A stretch of 64,000 nucleotides of DNA from Arthrobacter roseus (GCF_016907875.1 NZ_JAFBCU010000001.1:2170001-2234000); one strand, 5' to 3'. Counted from the first letter of the stretch, positions 1 to 10,498 are shown. Program-made: numbers and translations. The notes: a model not told the origin generated them from the sequence alone.

Positions 1-274
1 TGCCTTCGCCCCGGCTATCGCTGCCCATCAGCAGAATATTTACTGCGTCTCCGGCCTCAGCGGGTTTTTCCGGACGCGTGGATTCCGCTGGGAAGGCTGT
101 CTCGATGGTCTGCGTTGTGGAATTGAACGTGTTTGCAAGGTTCGCTACGAACAACCCGGCAACCACGGCGCCCACCAGGACGATGCTGAGCATGACCACA
201 ATGGTTACCCGGACGGGATGCTTCTGGCGTTGCCGGCGGTCAGGCTCGTCGTATTCCTGCATAAAATCGGACAA
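1..274 (-). CDS. LytR-CpsA-Psr (LCP) family protein, N-terminal part
   Basis: This is the first 91 residues of a protein that runs off the left edge. A charged cytoplasmic N-terminus is followed by one membrane segment at about residues 21-43, a hydrophilic extracellular linker, and the opening strand of an LCP catalytic domain (ILLMGSDSRGEG, residues 80-91). LCP enzymes transfer undecaprenyl-linked glycopolymers such as teichoic acid or arabinogalactan-like chains to peptidoglycan on the outside of the membrane. I chose the TTG at 274 because a GGGGGA ribosome-binding site lies 8 bases upstream; the in-frame ATG at 262 would sit 20 bases from it. It is divergent from the dTDP-rhamnose genes, a context that suits cell-wall glycopolymer assembly. 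Confidence 0.8.
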   Translation of the reverse strand, partial: MSDFMQEYDEPDRRQRQKHPVRVTIVVMLSIVLVGAVVAGLFVANLANTFNSTTQTIETAFPAESTRPEKPAEAGDAVNILLMGSDSRGEG

Positions 275-332
275 GTGTGTATCCCCCAGGGGTTAGGCGA
301 AATGCCATTTTATCGCACGAGTGCCTCGTTAG

Positions 333-1352
<1,020 letters not shown>

Positions 1353-1355
1353 CTC

Positions 1356-2792
1356 ATGGAATATGGGACAGGTCTGCACGTCACGGAAACGAATATTCCC
1401 GGGCTTCTAGTCCTCCACCTTCCTGTTCACGGGGACAACCGGGGCTGGTTCAAGGAGAACTGGCAGCGGGAGAAGATGATGGCCCTTGGTCTGCCGGATT
1501 TCCGTCCCGTTCAGAACAACGTTTCCTACAACAGACATGCGGGGACCACCCGCGGTATTCATGCTGAGCCGTGGGACAAGCTGGTCTCCGTGGCCCATGG
1601 ACGGATCTTTGGCGCGTGGGTGGACCTTCGGGCGGGCGAATCGTTCGGCACAACGTTCACCCTGCAACTAGATCCGTCCACTGCCGTCTTTGTGCCCTAT
1701 GGCGTGGGTAATTCTTTTCAGACGCTGGAAGACCACACCGCGTATTCCTATCTAGTAAATGACCATTGGTCCCAGGAGCATCAGCAGCACTACACGTTCC
1801 TGAACCTGGCAGATGAATCGGCAGCCATCGCGTGGCCCATTTCTTTGGACAACGCCGAGCTCTCTGAGAAGGACAAGCTCCATCCTCGGCTTGCGGACGT
1901 CTCCCCCATGAAGCCGCTACGCACCCTCGTGATCGGGGCAAACGGCCAGGTGGGAAAGGCACTTCGGCGGCGGTTCGTTGACAGAGCCGACGTTAATTTC
2001 CATTCGCGGGAGCACCTTGATCTGGAAGACCATGATGCGGTACTGGCGTATGACTGGAGTGCGTATTCTACGATCATCAACGCGGCCGCATATACAGCCG
2101 TCGATGCTGCGGAATCCCAAGAGGGCAGACGGCGGGCCTGGTCGGTTAACGCGGCGGCTCCAGGGGTTCTTGCCAGGGTGGCAGTCGAACACCAGCTCAC
2201 GCTGATCCACCTTTCCAGCGATTACGTGTTCGACGGCGACACCCCAGTACATGATGAGAGTGAACCGTTCTCGCCACTGGGCGTCTACGGGCAGAGCAAA
2301 GCAGCCGGTGACCTTGCGGTACAGTCACTACCGCGTCACTACATTCTCCGAACCAGTTGGGTGGTGGGTGATGGCACTAATTTTGTGAAAACCATGATGC
2401 GACTGGCCGAAAATGGTGTGTCCCCTTCCGTGGTGGAGGATCAGTTTGGTCGCCTTGCCTTTGCCGATGACATAGCCCGTGCCATTGACCATCTGCTCGC
2501 GACGCGCGCAGCCTTCGGCACCTACAACGTTTCCTGTGACGGCAAATCGGCCAGTTGGGCTGAGCTGGCCGGGGCGGTCTATTCTCTGTGCGGAAAAGAT
2601 CCGACGATGGTCACAGGAGTGAGCACCGCGGAGTACTCCAAGAACACCTCGGCCGCCCCGCGTCCCCGGCATGGCACTCTCAACATCGCGAAGATCGTGG
2701 CCACTGGGTTTGTGCCGTCAAACATGCACCAGGCCCTCGTTGATTACGTGACGCGGATCCGTTCACAGGAAGCTAGCAAGGACACCCATTAG
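1356..2792 (+). CDS. Fused dTDP-4-dehydrorhamnose 3,5-epimerase / reductase (RmlC-RmlD)
   Basis: A 478-residue protein joining the last two steps of dTDP-L-rhamnose synthesis. Residues 1 to about 185 form an RmlC-type cupin: RGIHAEPWDKLV carries the expected catalytic histidine (H69), and a YGVGNSFQTLEDHTAYSYL-type segment follows. Residues from about 186 form an RmlD-type reductase with GANGQVG (194-200), SSDYVFDG (287-294) and YGQSK (311-315). The RmlC half departs from the usual RGLHYQ motif (IHAEP in place of LHYQ), so its activity is less certain than that of the reductase half. It follows rmlB by 3 bases and precedes a lipoprotein gene by 9. Such fusions are known in actinobacteria. Confidence 0.9.
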   Translation: MEYGTGLHVTETNIPGLLVLHLPVHGDNRGWFKENWQREKMMALGLPDFRPVQNNVSYNRHAGTTRGIHAEPWDKLVSVAHGRIFGAWVDLRAGESFGTTFTLQLDPSTAVFVPYGVGNSFQTLEDHTAYSYLVNDHWSQEHQQHYTFLNLADESAAIAWPISLDNAELSEKDKLHPRLADVSPMKPLRTLVIGANGQVGKALRRRFVDRADVNFHSREHLDLEDHDAVLAYDWSAYSTIINAAAYTAVDAAESQEGRRRAWSVNAAAPGVLARVAVEHQLTLIHLSSDYVFDGDTPVHDESEPFSPLGVYGQSKAAGDLAVQSLPRHYILRTSWVVGDGTNFVKTMMRLAENGVSPSVVEDQFGRLAFADDIARAIDHLLATRAAFGTYNVSCDGKSASWAELAGAVYSLCGKDPTMVTGVSTAEYSKNTSAAPRPRHGTLNIAKIVATGFVPSNMHQALVDYVTRIRSQEASKDTH

Positions 2793-2801
2793 GCTGAGAT
2801 T

Positions 2802-3290
2802 ATGCCCCGCACTTCGTCACCGCTTCTGCGTGTCCTGATGCCCCTTGCCACGCTCACTCTACTGGTGACCGGATGCTCCCCTGTTGTTGACGTTGAACCC
2901 GCCGCTGAGGCAGCAAACCCCGTGTGTGCGGAAGTGATGGTGGCTTTGCCGGACGAGGTATCGGCACACGAGCTGCGGCAGACGGACAGTCAGGCCACGG
3001 CGGCTTGGGGCGAGCCGTCCAAACTTATAGTTCGATGCGGCGTCACTCCCCCGGGGCCGACGACGGACCGTTGCGTCACCGTCAACGGTATCGATTGGGT
3101 ACTCACGGAAGGTGACCCGGCGTGGACGGCGACAACGTATGGCAGAGATCCAGCGGTAGAAGCCGTATTTGATCCCAACGAAATACCTTCCAGCACCGTG
3201 TTGGTGAGCCTCGGCGGCGCGGTAGATGCAGTGCCGCAGACCAACAAATGCCTCTCAGTGACCAAGGATCAAACCATCCCCGATAAGTGA
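2802..3290 (+). CDS. DUF3515-family lipoprotein
   Basis: A 162-residue predicted lipoprotein. Residues 1-24 form a lipoprotein signal ending in the lipobox LVTGC, so it is probably anchored to the outer face of the membrane. The mature part has three further cysteines (in NPVCAEV, VRCGVT and DRCVTV) and one near the end (NKCLSV), consistent with disulfides outside the cell. The pattern of a short PVVDVEPAAEAANPVCAEV start, a central IVRCGVTPPGPT and a WVLTEGDPAWTATTYGRDPAVEA segment matches what I know as DUF3515, an actinobacterial family of unknown function often found near ddl and thiL. It is the last gene of the rml operon here and faces the NeuD-like gene. Confidence 0.75.
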   Translation: MPRTSSPLLRVLMPLATLTLLVTGCSPVVDVEPAAEAANPVCAEVMVALPDEVSAHELRQTDSQATAAWGEPSKLIVRCGVTPPGPTTDRCVTVNGIDWVLTEGDPAWTATTYGRDPAVEAVFDPNEIPSSTVLVSLGGAVDAVPQTNKCLSVTKDQTIPDK

Positions 3291-3301
3291 CGGGGGCTGC
3301 G

Positions 3302-3973
3302 TTAGCGCGCGGGTACGCCCTTGACGACAGCATGGGGGCACACTCCGTTGACGACGACGGTTCCTGCCCCAACTATGGCACCGTACTCCACGCGCAGTCC
3401 CTCCAAGATGATGGAACCGGATCCCAACAGTGCCCCGGTTTCTACCGTGACGTCACCGGAGACAATGGCGCCAGGGTTCACCGTGACAAATGATTCGAGG
3501 ATGGCGTCATAGCCAATAATCGAGTTGGCGCTCAACTGAACGTAGCGTCCCAGTTCAACGTTGACGGAAATCTGGACTCCCGCGCACACGATGGTGCCCG
3601 CCCCGATGACCACTTGCGAGCCAATAATAGCCATGGGGTGCACAGCCGTGGCCGGTGACAATCCAGCTTCTTCCAGCATTGCCGCTATGCGCCAGCGAAC
3701 AGAGGGGTTGGCCACCCCGATGAGGTAGTCAGCGCGCAATCCAGAGGCGAGGAAATCTGCGACTGTACCGAGATGAATGATCCCTCGATCCCGCAGATAC
3801 CGGATGTGTCTGGGATTGGGATCATCATCCACCACTCCGAGCAGGCGGTACGTTGGGCGGTCCGAGTTCAGAGCGTCTACAACATCCAGAGTGTCGCGAC
3901 CAAAACCGCCGGAGCCAATGACAACCAGGGGTTGCAACCTGACAGCACTGGCCGTCCTGCTGCGTTGCCCCAT
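3302..3973 (-). CDS. NeuD/PglD-type sugar O-acyltransferase
   Basis: A 223-residue hexapeptide-repeat acyltransferase. It starts with a Rossmann-like fold (PLVVIGSGGFGRDTLDVVDAL, about residues 15-35) typical of the NeuD/PglD branch, which binds the acceptor sugar nucleotide, and continues with a left-handed beta-helix of repeats such as GAGTIVCAGVQISVNV and GSGSIILEGLRVEYGAIVGAGTVV that binds acetyl-CoA. It likely acetylates a nucleotide sugar or a cell-surface glycan precursor; the substrate cannot be read from the sequence. It sits 4 bases after the ddl stop with its own GAGGT ribosome-binding site, so it is probably the last gene of the murA-plsC-gpsA-ddl operon. Confidence 0.8.
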   Translation of the reverse strand: MGQRSRTASAVRLQPLVVIGSGGFGRDTLDVVDALNSDRPTYRLLGVVDDDPNPRHIRYLRDRGIIHLGTVADFLASGLRADYLIGVANPSVRWRIAAMLEEAGLSPATAVHPMAIIGSQVVIGAGTIVCAGVQISVNVELGRYVQLSANSIIGYDAILESFVTVNPGAIVSGDVTVETGALLGSGSIILEGLRVEYGAIVGAGTVVVNGVCPHAVVKGVPAR

Positions 3974-3977
3974 AAGG

Positions 3978-5114
3978 CTACCTCAATCCTGTCTTTCTGG
4001 TCAGTGCCAGGTGGATCAATTCATCGATCAGTTCCGTGTACGGAAGGCCGGACTTTGCCCACATCTGCGGGTACATGCTGATGGGGGTGAACCCGGGCAT
4101 GGTGTTGATCTCGTTGATGATCAGGGTGCCGCTGGGAGTGTAGAAGAAGTCCACACGCGAGAGGCCCTCCGCACCAACGGCGTCGAAGCCCTCCGCCGCG
4201 AGACTGCGAACTTCGGTTGAAACATCAGACGGGAGATCTGCGGGGCAACTGAGTTTGGCCGCTGTTCCGTCTACGTACTTGGCCTCAAAATCATACCAGT
4301 CGTGTTGGTCATCGTGAACATCTATCTCACCAGGCAAACTGGTGCGCGGATCTTGGCCATTTCTTCCCTGCAGGACGGCAACTTCGATTTCCCGGCCCTC
4401 GATGCCGGCTTCCACCACCACTTTTGGATCGAGTTCTCTCGCCAACTCAATAGCTGCGCGCAAACCCTCCGCTGTTGTCACCCGAGAGATCCCCATGGAG
4501 GACCCTGCCCTAGCCGGCTTGACGAACACTGGAAAAGACAGTTGATTGGCCCGCTTGAGGCACGCGCCGGCGTCGTTCTGCCATTGTCTGTCAGTAATGA
4601 CCTCATAGGGCCCCACGCGCAATCCAACGGACTCGAAGACCACCTTCATGAAGTGCTTGTCCATGCCGACTGCGGAGGCCAGTACGCCAGCACCAACGTA
4701 GCGGACGTTGGCCATTTCCAGTAGGCCCTGGAGCGTGCCATCCTCACCGAACGGGCCGTGCAGCAACGGCATCACCACGTCGATGCCGCCCAGGCTGCGT
4801 GGCAATCGGTCTGGGGCTGTGGCTACCAGCTCTTGCCCCGAATCTGCCTCGGAAGTGATGCCAACGGCGGAGAGGGTGATGGTCTCCTCGGAGCCCGTCA
4901 CTTCCGGCAGAGTCTCTGACCGCAGTGACCACTGCTTGGGATCTCCGGACATCAGGGACCACTGGCCCTGACGGCTGATGCCGATGGGGACGACGTCGTA
5001 CTTGTCCTTGTCGATGGCCTCCAAGACACCGGCGGCGGTCACACAACTGACAGCGTGCTCACTGGAGCGGCCGCCGAACAAGACGGCAATGCGGGGTTTA
5101 CGGCTGGAGGTCAC
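3978..5114 (-). CDS. ddl: D-alanine--D-alanine ligase
   Basis: Joins two D-alanines with ATP to make the dipeptide for peptidoglycan precursors. It is an ATP-grasp enzyme of 378 residues, the usual length. The N-terminal signature is VLFGGRSSEHAVS (residues 11-23), the ATP-binding lysine region is FPVFVKPARAGSSMGIS, and the metal-binding end is SRVDFF followed by INEINTMPGFTPISMYPQM. The start overlaps the gpsA stop by 4 bases, so translation of the two is probably coupled. The four-gene overlap and short spacing from murA to ddl put fatty-acyl, glycerol-phosphate and peptidoglycan precursor enzymes in one transcript. Confidence 0.96.
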   Translation of the reverse strand: MTSSRKPRIAVLFGGRSSEHAVSCVTAAGVLEAIDKDKYDVVPIGISRQGQWSLMSGDPKQWSLRSETLPEVTGSEETITLSAVGITSEADSGQELVATAPDRLPRSLGGIDVVMPLLHGPFGEDGTLQGLLEMANVRYVGAGVLASAVGMDKHFMKVVFESVGLRVGPYEVITDRQWQNDAGACLKRANQLSFPVFVKPARAGSSMGISRVTTAEGLRAAIELARELDPKVVVEAGIEGREIEVAVLQGRNGQDPRTSLPGEIDVHDDQHDWYDFEAKYVDGTAAKLSCPADLPSDVSTEVRSLAAEGFDAVGAEGLSRVDFFYTPSGTLIINEINTMPGFTPISMYPQMWAKSGLPYTELIDELIHLALTRKTGLR

Positions 5115-6139
5115 TGTGCCCCTTCGGCTTTCAAGTCTCTGGCCAGCAGACGCGGGCCCAATTCGGCAACGGAAATATCGCCGCGGAGGACGGCTACGAC
5201 GTTCTCGGTGATCGGCACTGACACGTTGAGGTTGGTGGCGGCGTCCAGAACGGCCTGCGCTGATTTGATGCCCTCGGCTGTCTGGTTCATGCGGTCGGTG
5301 ACTTCATCCAGCGTCAGGCCCTGCCCCAGGAGCCGGCCAGCGGTGTGGTTACGGGACAGTGGTGAGGAACAGGTGGCGATGAGATCTCCCAAGCCGGCCA
5401 GACCTGCCAGGGTCTCCGCCTTACCACCCAGGGCCAGTGCAAGCCGGGTGGTCTCGGCAAGTCCACGAGTGATGACCGAGGCCTTGGTGTTGTCCCCCAT
5501 CTGGCGTCCTTCACAAATGCCAACCGCCAGCGCAATGACGTTCTTCACGATTCCGCCAATTTCCGTTCCGACAACGTCGGTGTTGGTATAGGGCCGGAAG
5601 TACGACGCCGTGCAGCAGTTGGCCACGCGGACGGCTACTTCCTGATCGGTACAGGCCACCACTGATGCGGTGGGTTCCCGACGGGCGATCTCCATGGCCA
5701 GATTGGGACCGGACACCACTGCGATCTGACGATCCGGTAGGCCCAGTTCTTCGGCAATGACCTGACTCATGCGGGAATCAGTTCCCAGCTCAAGCCCCTT
5801 CATCAGCGATACCACCAGCACGTCCTGGCCGATCAGCGGCTTCCATTGCCGTAGTTGCGCACGCAGCGTCTGCGCGGGAACTGCCAGAACCACCATGGAA
5901 ACGCCGTCAAGGGCATCGGCTACCGCGGGGTAGGCCACGATATTGGTGGGTAGCGCAATGTCGTTCAGGTACTGCCGGTTACGATGTTCCGTGTTGATCT
6001 GATCGGCTACCTCGGGGCGCCGCGCCCATAACCTGATGTCCGCGGACGGGTTGGAGTCCGCCAGAACCTTTGCGAACGTGGTCCCCCAGCTTCCGGCACC
6101 CAGAACGGCAATGCTGCTTTCAGCCGCCGGGCCGGTCAT
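5111..6139 (-). CDS. gpsA: NAD(P)-dependent glycerol-3-phosphate dehydrogenase
   Basis: Reduces dihydroxyacetone phosphate to sn-glycerol-3-phosphate for phospholipid synthesis in the cytoplasm. The 342-residue protein has the nucleotide-binding GAGSWGTTFA (residues 14-23), SLMKGLE, the catalytic lysine region GGIVKNVIALAVGI, and the C-terminal substrate motif GLAGLGDLIATCSSPLSRN. It overlaps plsC by 4 bases at its start and ddl by 4 at its end. Glycerol-3-phosphate made here is the substrate used before the acyltransferase step encoded just upstream, so the order is metabolically coherent. Confidence 0.96.
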   Translation of the reverse strand: MTGPAAESSIAVLGAGSWGTTFAKVLADSNPSADIRLWARRPEVADQINTEHRNRQYLNDIALPTNIVAYPAVADALDGVSMVVLAVPAQTLRAQLRQWKPLIGQDVLVVSLMKGLELGTDSRMSQVIAEELGLPDRQIAVVSGPNLAMEIARREPTASVVACTDQEVAVRVANCCTASYFRPYTNTDVVGTEIGGIVKNVIALAVGICEGRQMGDNTKASVITRGLAETTRLALALGGKAETLAGLAGLGDLIATCSSPLSRNHTAGRLLGQGLTLDEVTDRMNQTAEGIKSAQAVLDAATNLNVSVPITENVVAVLRGDISVAELGPRLLARDLKAEGAQ

Positions 6140-6885
6140 GGCTTCCCGTCCTCGAAATCGCGCCCCGTGAGCCGCTGCTTCTTGACCCGCGGATCCCAGC
6201 GTTCCGTGGGAGCCGGCTCCTGACGTAATTCGGCGACCATCACGGTCAACGCGCTCATGATTCGCTCCGTCACCTCGTCCAGGACAGCAGCGGTCAGTGG
6301 ACGGTCCCGGAATTCTGAGATATCCACTGGTTCACCGACAACAAGACGGACCGTCTTCCGCGGCCACACGTGCAAGCGCTTGGCGTAGCGGGGAAAAACG
6401 TCCTGGGCTCCCCAGTGCGCAATGGGCACAATGGGAGCGCCAGTGAGCAAAGCGAGGCGGGCCGCGCCGGTGCGGCCCTTCATGGGCCACAGGTCTGGAT
6501 CCCGTGTCAGTGTACCTTCGGGATACACGATGATGCCCCCACCTTCGTCCACAATTTCACGGGCGAGGGCCAGCGTCCGGCTTGCCCCTGACGTCATGCG
6601 CTCAACGGGGATCATCCGGGCCGCGCGCAGCGTGGAACCAACTACGGGCACGTTGAACAAAGATGCTTTGGCCATGAAGTGGGGCATGATGCCCTGGTTG
6701 TACAAGAAGTGCCCCACCGCCACGGGATCAATCTCCGTGACGTGGTTGGGGCACACAATGAAACCGGTGTCCCGCGGGAGCTTCTCACTACCTGACCACT
6801 CCCTGGCCATCAGCAGGTCCATGACCGGCCTGAGGGTGTTGGCCAGAAACATGAACGTGAGCCGTGATTTTCGGGTCCCGCTCAT
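6136..6885 (-). CDS. plsC: 1-acyl-sn-glycerol-3-phosphate acyltransferase (PlsC family)
   Basis: Adds the second acyl chain to lysophosphatidic acid at the membrane. The family block NHx4D is visible as NHVTEID (H48, D53), followed by GxFxxR-like PVVGSTLRAARMIPVER and the block YPEGTLTRD; the fourth block is GAPIVPIAHWG. The length of 249 residues is normal. It overlaps gpsA by 4 bases and begins 9 bases after the murA stop. Exact acyl or acceptor preference cannot be read from the sequence, and related proteins can act on other lysolipids. Confidence 0.9.
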   Translation of the reverse strand: MSGTRKSRLTFMFLANTLRPVMDLLMAREWSGSEKLPRDTGFIVCPNHVTEIDPVAVGHFLYNQGIMPHFMAKASLFNVPVVGSTLRAARMIPVERMTSGASRTLALAREIVDEGGGIIVYPEGTLTRDPDLWPMKGRTGAARLALLTGAPIVPIAHWGAQDVFPRYAKRLHVWPRKTVRLVVGEPVDISEFRDRPLTAAVLDEVTERIMSALTVMVAELRQEPAPTERWDPRVKKQRLTGRDFEDGKP

Positions 6886-6894
6886 TCGGCGTTC

Positions 6895-8229
6895 CTACAC
6901 GCCACTGGTACGCAAATCGATGTCTACTCCAAGACCTTCGAGCTTTTCCTGGAAACGCTCATAACCACGGTTGATCAGTTCGATTCCGGTGACGTGGGAG
7001 ACTCCGTCTGCGGCCAGGGCAGCAATCAGGTGACTGAACCCGCCGCGGAGATCAGGAATATCGATGTCCGTGCCCTTGAGCTGAACAGGCCCGGAGATGA
7101 CGGCGGAGTGCTGGAAGTTTCGTTGCCCAAACCGGCACGGGACACTTCCCAGGCATTCGCGGTGCAGTTGAATATTGGCACCCATGCGAATGAGGGCTTC
7201 GGTAAAACCAAAGCGGTTCTCATACACGGTCTCGTGCACTATCGACACGCCGTTTGCCTGTGTCAGCGCTACCACCAGGGGCTGCTGCCAGTCCGTCATG
7301 AAGCCCGGGTGCACGCCCGTTTCCAGGACCAGAGGCTTCAAGTCTCCCCCGGGGTGATAGAAGCGAATGCCTTCGTCGTTGACGTCGAAGGCACCACCAA
7401 TTTTGCGGTAAGTATTGAGAAAGGCCGTGAGGTCCTGCTGATCTGCGCCTTCAACATAGATGTCCCCGTGGGTGACCAACGCGGCAGACGCCCAGGACGC
7501 TGACTCGTTTCGGTCCGGCAGGGCGCGGTGGTTATAACCACTGAGCTCTTCCACACCCTCGATGCGAATCACTCGGTCCGTCTGCACGGAAATGATGGCG
7601 CCCATCTTCTGCAGAACAGCAATGAGATCCATGATCTCTGGTTCCACCGCCGCACCAGCAAGTTCCGTGATGCCCTGTGCGCGGCAGGCAGTCAACAACA
7701 CCTGCTCAGTGGCGCCCACCGATGGGTACGGCAATTCAAGCTTGGCTCCATGAAGACCCTTGGGTGCCGAGATGGAGATCCCGCCGGGCCGTTTTTCGAC
7801 GACGGCGCCGAAGTTCCGAAGCACCTGTAGGTGGTAGTCAATGGGGCGGTCGCCGATTTTGCAGCCGCCGAGGTCCGGGATGAAGGCCTCTCCGAGGCTG
7901 TGCATCAGCGGTCCGCAGAACAGGATCGGGATCCGTGAGTCTCCGGCGTGCGCGTCGATCTCTCGAGAGGGTGCCGTCTTGGCGTTCTGGGGATCCATGG
8001 TGAGGTCCCCGGTCACGGGGTCCTTGGTGACCTCCACGCCGTGGATGGTCAGCAGCGAAGTGACAACATCGACGTCCTTGATTTCAGGGACGTTGCGGAG
8101 AATGGACGGTGTGTTGCCCAGCAGCGCAGCAACCATGGCCTTGGGGACAAGATTTTTTGCCCCGCGCACGGCTACTTTTCCATTGAGCGGGACACCGCCG
8201 CGAATGGTCATAACGCTATCCATGAACAC
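6895..8229 (-). CDS. murA: UDP-N-acetylglucosamine 1-carboxyvinyltransferase
   Basis: Catalyses the first committed step of peptidoglycan synthesis, transfer of enolpyruvate from PEP to UDP-GlcNAc. The 444-residue protein has the expected GAKNLVPKAMVAALL (residues 23-37) and GGCKIGDRPID (121-131). C123 matches the fosfomycin-target cysteine, so this enzyme does not carry the cysteine-to-aspartate change known from mycobacterial MurA. The GTG at 8229 lies 6 bases after GAGGA; the ATG at 8223 is the alternative. It opens the murA-plsC-gpsA-ddl-neuD run and is separated from leuD by 111 bases, enough for its own promoter. Confidence 0.96.
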   Translation of the reverse strand: MFMDSVMTIRGGVPLNGKVAVRGAKNLVPKAMVAALLGNTPSILRNVPEIKDVDVVTSLLTIHGVEVTKDPVTGDLTMDPQNAKTAPSREIDAHAGDSRIPILFCGPLMHSLGEAFIPDLGGCKIGDRPIDYHLQVLRNFGAVVEKRPGGISISAPKGLHGAKLELPYPSVGATEQVLLTACRAQGITELAGAAVEPEIMDLIAVLQKMGAIISVQTDRVIRIEGVEELSGYNHRALPDRNESASWASAALVTHGDIYVEGADQQDLTAFLNTYRKIGGAFDVNDEGIRFYHPGGDLKPLVLETGVHPGFMTDWQQPLVVALTQANGVSIVHETVYENRFGFTEALIRMGANIQLHRECLGSVPCRFGQRNFQHSAVISGPVQLKGTDIDIPDLRGGFSHLIAALAADGVSHVTGIELINRGYERFQEKLEGLGVDIDLRTSGV

Positions 8230-8340
8230 CTGTTTTCCTCGAAATATGCAAGCCTCCCTACACTAGAGGCTCCCGGTAATCATAGGAGCTAGAGTTACCA
8301 GACAGAAATGCAGCGCGCCGATGCGTGCTTGGCCTTGGGC

Positions 8341-8940
8341 TCAGGTCCGTACCGGCAGCGTCTTTGGTTTCCAGCTGGGGCGCGTCGATTCATAGGCGGT
8401 GATGTCTTCTTCGTGGCGCAGGGTGAGACCAATGTCATCCAGTCCCTCCATCAGCCGCCAGCGGGTGTAGTCATCGATCGTGAAGGGCGCCACCAGCGTG
8501 TCGCAAGTGACGGTTTTGGACTCGAGGTCAACGGTAATCTCAGTGCCGGGATGGTTCTCCAGGATTTTCCAGACCTGTTCAATATCTTCCTGAACCATCT
8601 CCGCGGCCAGAAGTCCCTGTTTACCGGAGTTGCCTCGAAAAATATCGGCGAAGCGGGAGCTGAGCACCACGCGGAAGCCGTAGTCCTTCAGCGCCCAGAC
8701 GGCGTGCTCACGGGATGATCCGGTACCAAAATCGCGGCCAGCTACCAGCACCGAGCCCCGCGTGAATGGTTCTTTGTTCAGAATGAACTCTGGGTCCTTG
8801 CGCCAGGCTGAGAAGAGGGCGTCTTCAAAGCCTGTCCGGGTGATTCGTTTCAGGTACACCGCGGGGATGATGGTGTCGGTGTCAACGTTGGACTGACGCA
8901 GGGGGACGCCGATGCCGGTGTGGGTAACGATGGGTTCCAT
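8341..8940 (-). CDS. leuD: 3-isopropylmalate dehydratase small subunit
   Basis: Small swivel subunit of isopropylmalate isomerase, acting with LeuC in leucine synthesis. The sequence has the family features [22 protein letters not shown] (about residues 11-32) and the substrate-binding [17 protein letters not shown], with a normal length of 199 residues. It lies 9 bases after leuC, so the two are co-transcribed and made in matched amounts. The 111 bases that separate its stop from murA contain no obvious strong terminator, so read-through into murA is possible. Confidence 0.96.
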   Translation of the reverse strand: MEPIVTHTGIGVPLRQSNVDTDTIIPAVYLKRITRTGFEDALFSAWRKDPEFILNKEPFTRGSVLVAGRDFGTGSSREHAVWALKDYGFRVVLSSRFADIFRGNSGKQGLLAAEMVQEDIEQVWKILENHPGTEITVDLESKTVTCDTLVAPFTIDDYTRWRLMEGLDDIGLTLRHEEDITAYESTRPSWKPKTLPVRT

Positions 8941-8949
8941 GGCGCGCTC

Positions 8950-10413
8950 CTAGGCTGCGTTGCTGGCGGGTTCGGTGGTTGCTGCGGCTGTAGGCAGCGG
9001 GTCGAGGTCCGATGGCGAACTCAGAGTGCCGCGCACAGCGGTGGCGGCTGCAATGACCGGTGAGACCAGATGCGTACGGCCACCCTTGCCCTGGCGTCCC
9101 TCAAAGTTGCGGTTGGACGTGGAAGCGCAGCGCTCTCCCGGCGCCAGCTGGTCCGGATTCATGCCGAGGCACATGGAACAACCAGCGAATCGCCATTCCC
9201 CACCGAAGTCGGTGAAGACCTTATCCAGACCTTCGGCTTCTGCTTCCAGACGGACCCGGGCTGATCCGGGAACCACCATGAACCTGATGTTGGGGTCCTT
9301 CTTGCGGCCGCGAATGATGTCCGCCGCAATGCGCAGATCCTCCACGCGACTGTTGGTGCAGGATCCTAGGAACACTGTGTCTACACGGATGTCCTTCATG
9401 GGCGTGCCCGGAACCAAATCCATGTAGGTCAGTGCCCGCTGGCAGGCAGCCTGGTCATTCTCGTCGTGGAAGTCTTCCGGTGCTGGCACCGATTCGGAGA
9501 GTGAGACTCCCTGACCCGGGTTGGTTCCCCAGGTGACAAATGGTTCCAGGGTGTCTGCATTGAGGTAGACCTCGGCGTCGAACACGGCGTCGTCGTCCGT
9601 TTTCAGGGACTTCCAGTATTCGACGGCGGCGTCCCAGTCTTCGCCCTGCGGTGCGTGCGGCTTGTCCTTCAAATAGTCGAAGGTGATCTGGTCCGGGGCG
9701 ATCATGCCAGCACGTGCCCCTGCTTCGATGGACATGTTGCAGATGGTCATGCGGGCTTCCATGGAGAGGCTGCGGATGGCGGATCCGCGGTATTCCAGCA
9801 CGTAGCCCTGACCGCCGCCGGTGCTGATCTTGGCGATCACGGCCAGGATGATGTCCTTGGAAGTGACACCGGGCTTGAGAGTGCCTTCCACGTTGATGGC
9901 CATGGTCTTGAAGGGGTTGAGCGGCAGGGTCTGGGTGGCCATGACGTGTTCCACCTCGGAGGTACCGATCCCCATGGCGAGCGCCCCGAAGGCGCCGTGG
10001 GTTGAGGTGTGGGAGTCGCCGCAGACAACCGTGAGCCCGGGCTGCGTAAGACCTAGCTGAGGGCCGACCACGTGGACAATGCCTTGTTCAGCATCTCCAA
10101 GGGAGTGGATCCGTACGCCATACTCTTCGCAGTTGTTGCGTAGTGTCTGGATCTGCTTACGGCTGGTGGGCTCAGCGATCGGTTTGTCGATGTCGAGCGT
10201 GGGGGTGTTGTGGTCCTCGGTGGCAATGGTGAGGTCCGTGCGCCGCAGGGGACGGTCCGCCAGGCGCAGACCCTCGAACGCCTGCGGCGAGGTCACCTCG
10301 TGAATGAGATGGAGGTCTATATACAGGAGGTCCGGCTGACCATCCTCGCCCTTTCGGACCAGATGGTCATCCCATACCTTTTCGGCGAGCGTCTTCTTTG
10401 TATGACCGGCCAT
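8950..10413 (-). CDS. leuC: 3-isopropylmalate dehydratase large subunit
   Basis: Large 4Fe-4S subunit of isopropylmalate isomerase, which interconverts 2- and 3-isopropylmalate. The aconitase-family signatures are visible: [17 protein letters not shown], the first cluster cysteine in LGSCTNSR, and the last two in [13 protein letters not shown] chose the ATG at 10413 ([12 protein letters not shown]) because GGAGG lies 9 bases upstream; the ATG at 10434 would place that site inside the gene. The protein has 487 residues. It is divergent from an IclR-type regulator with an inverted repeat between them, which is the classical LtbR-leuCD arrangement of actinobacteria. Confidence 0.96.
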   Translation of the reverse strand: MAGHTKKTLAEKVWDDHLVRKGEDGQPDLLYIDLHLIHEVTSPQAFEGLRLADRPLRRTDLTIATEDHNTPTLDIDKPIAEPTSRKQIQTLRNNCEEYGVRIHSLGDAEQGIVHVVGPQLGLTQPGLTVVCGDSHTSTHGAFGALAMGIGTSEVEHVMATQTLPLNPFKTMAINVEGTLKPGVTSKDIILAVIAKISTGGGQGYVLEYRGSAIRSLSMEARMTICNMSIEAGARAGMIAPDQITFDYLKDKPHAPQGEDWDAAVEYWKSLKTDDDAVFDAEVYLNADTLEPFVTWGTNPGQGVSLSESVPAPEDFHDENDQAACQRALTYMDLVPGTPMKDIRVDTVFLGSCTNSRVEDLRIAADIIRGRKKDPNIRFMVVPGSARVRLEAEAEGLDKVFTDFGGEWRFAGCSMCLGMNPDQLAPGERCASTSNRNFEGRQGKGGRTHLVSPVIAAATAVRGTLSSPSDLDPLPTAAATTEPASNAA

Positions 10414-10468
10414 GGCCAGCTCCCTCCACGTCATGTGAGCAGCAACTTGATACCTGCACTGACTTGCA

Positions 10469-10483
10469 TCTCAGATAATGAGA
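10469..10483. promoter_or_regulatory. Inverted repeat between ltbR and leuCD, candidate LtbR operator
   Basis: TCTCA-GATAA-TGAGA is a perfect 5-bp inverted repeat in the 85-bp divergent promoter region. GATAAT at 10474-10479 also resembles a rightward -10 box for the regulator gene, so a protein bound here would block it. The IclR-type regulator encoded next door is the obvious candidate ligand; binding is inferred, not shown. Confidence 0.55.
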
Positions 10484-10498
10484 CGGCAATATCAGTCT

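Noticed and set aside
10414-10434. Seven-residue N-terminal extension of LeuC from the ATG at 10434
   Set aside because: It contains the GGAGG ribosome-binding site that serves the ATG at 10413.
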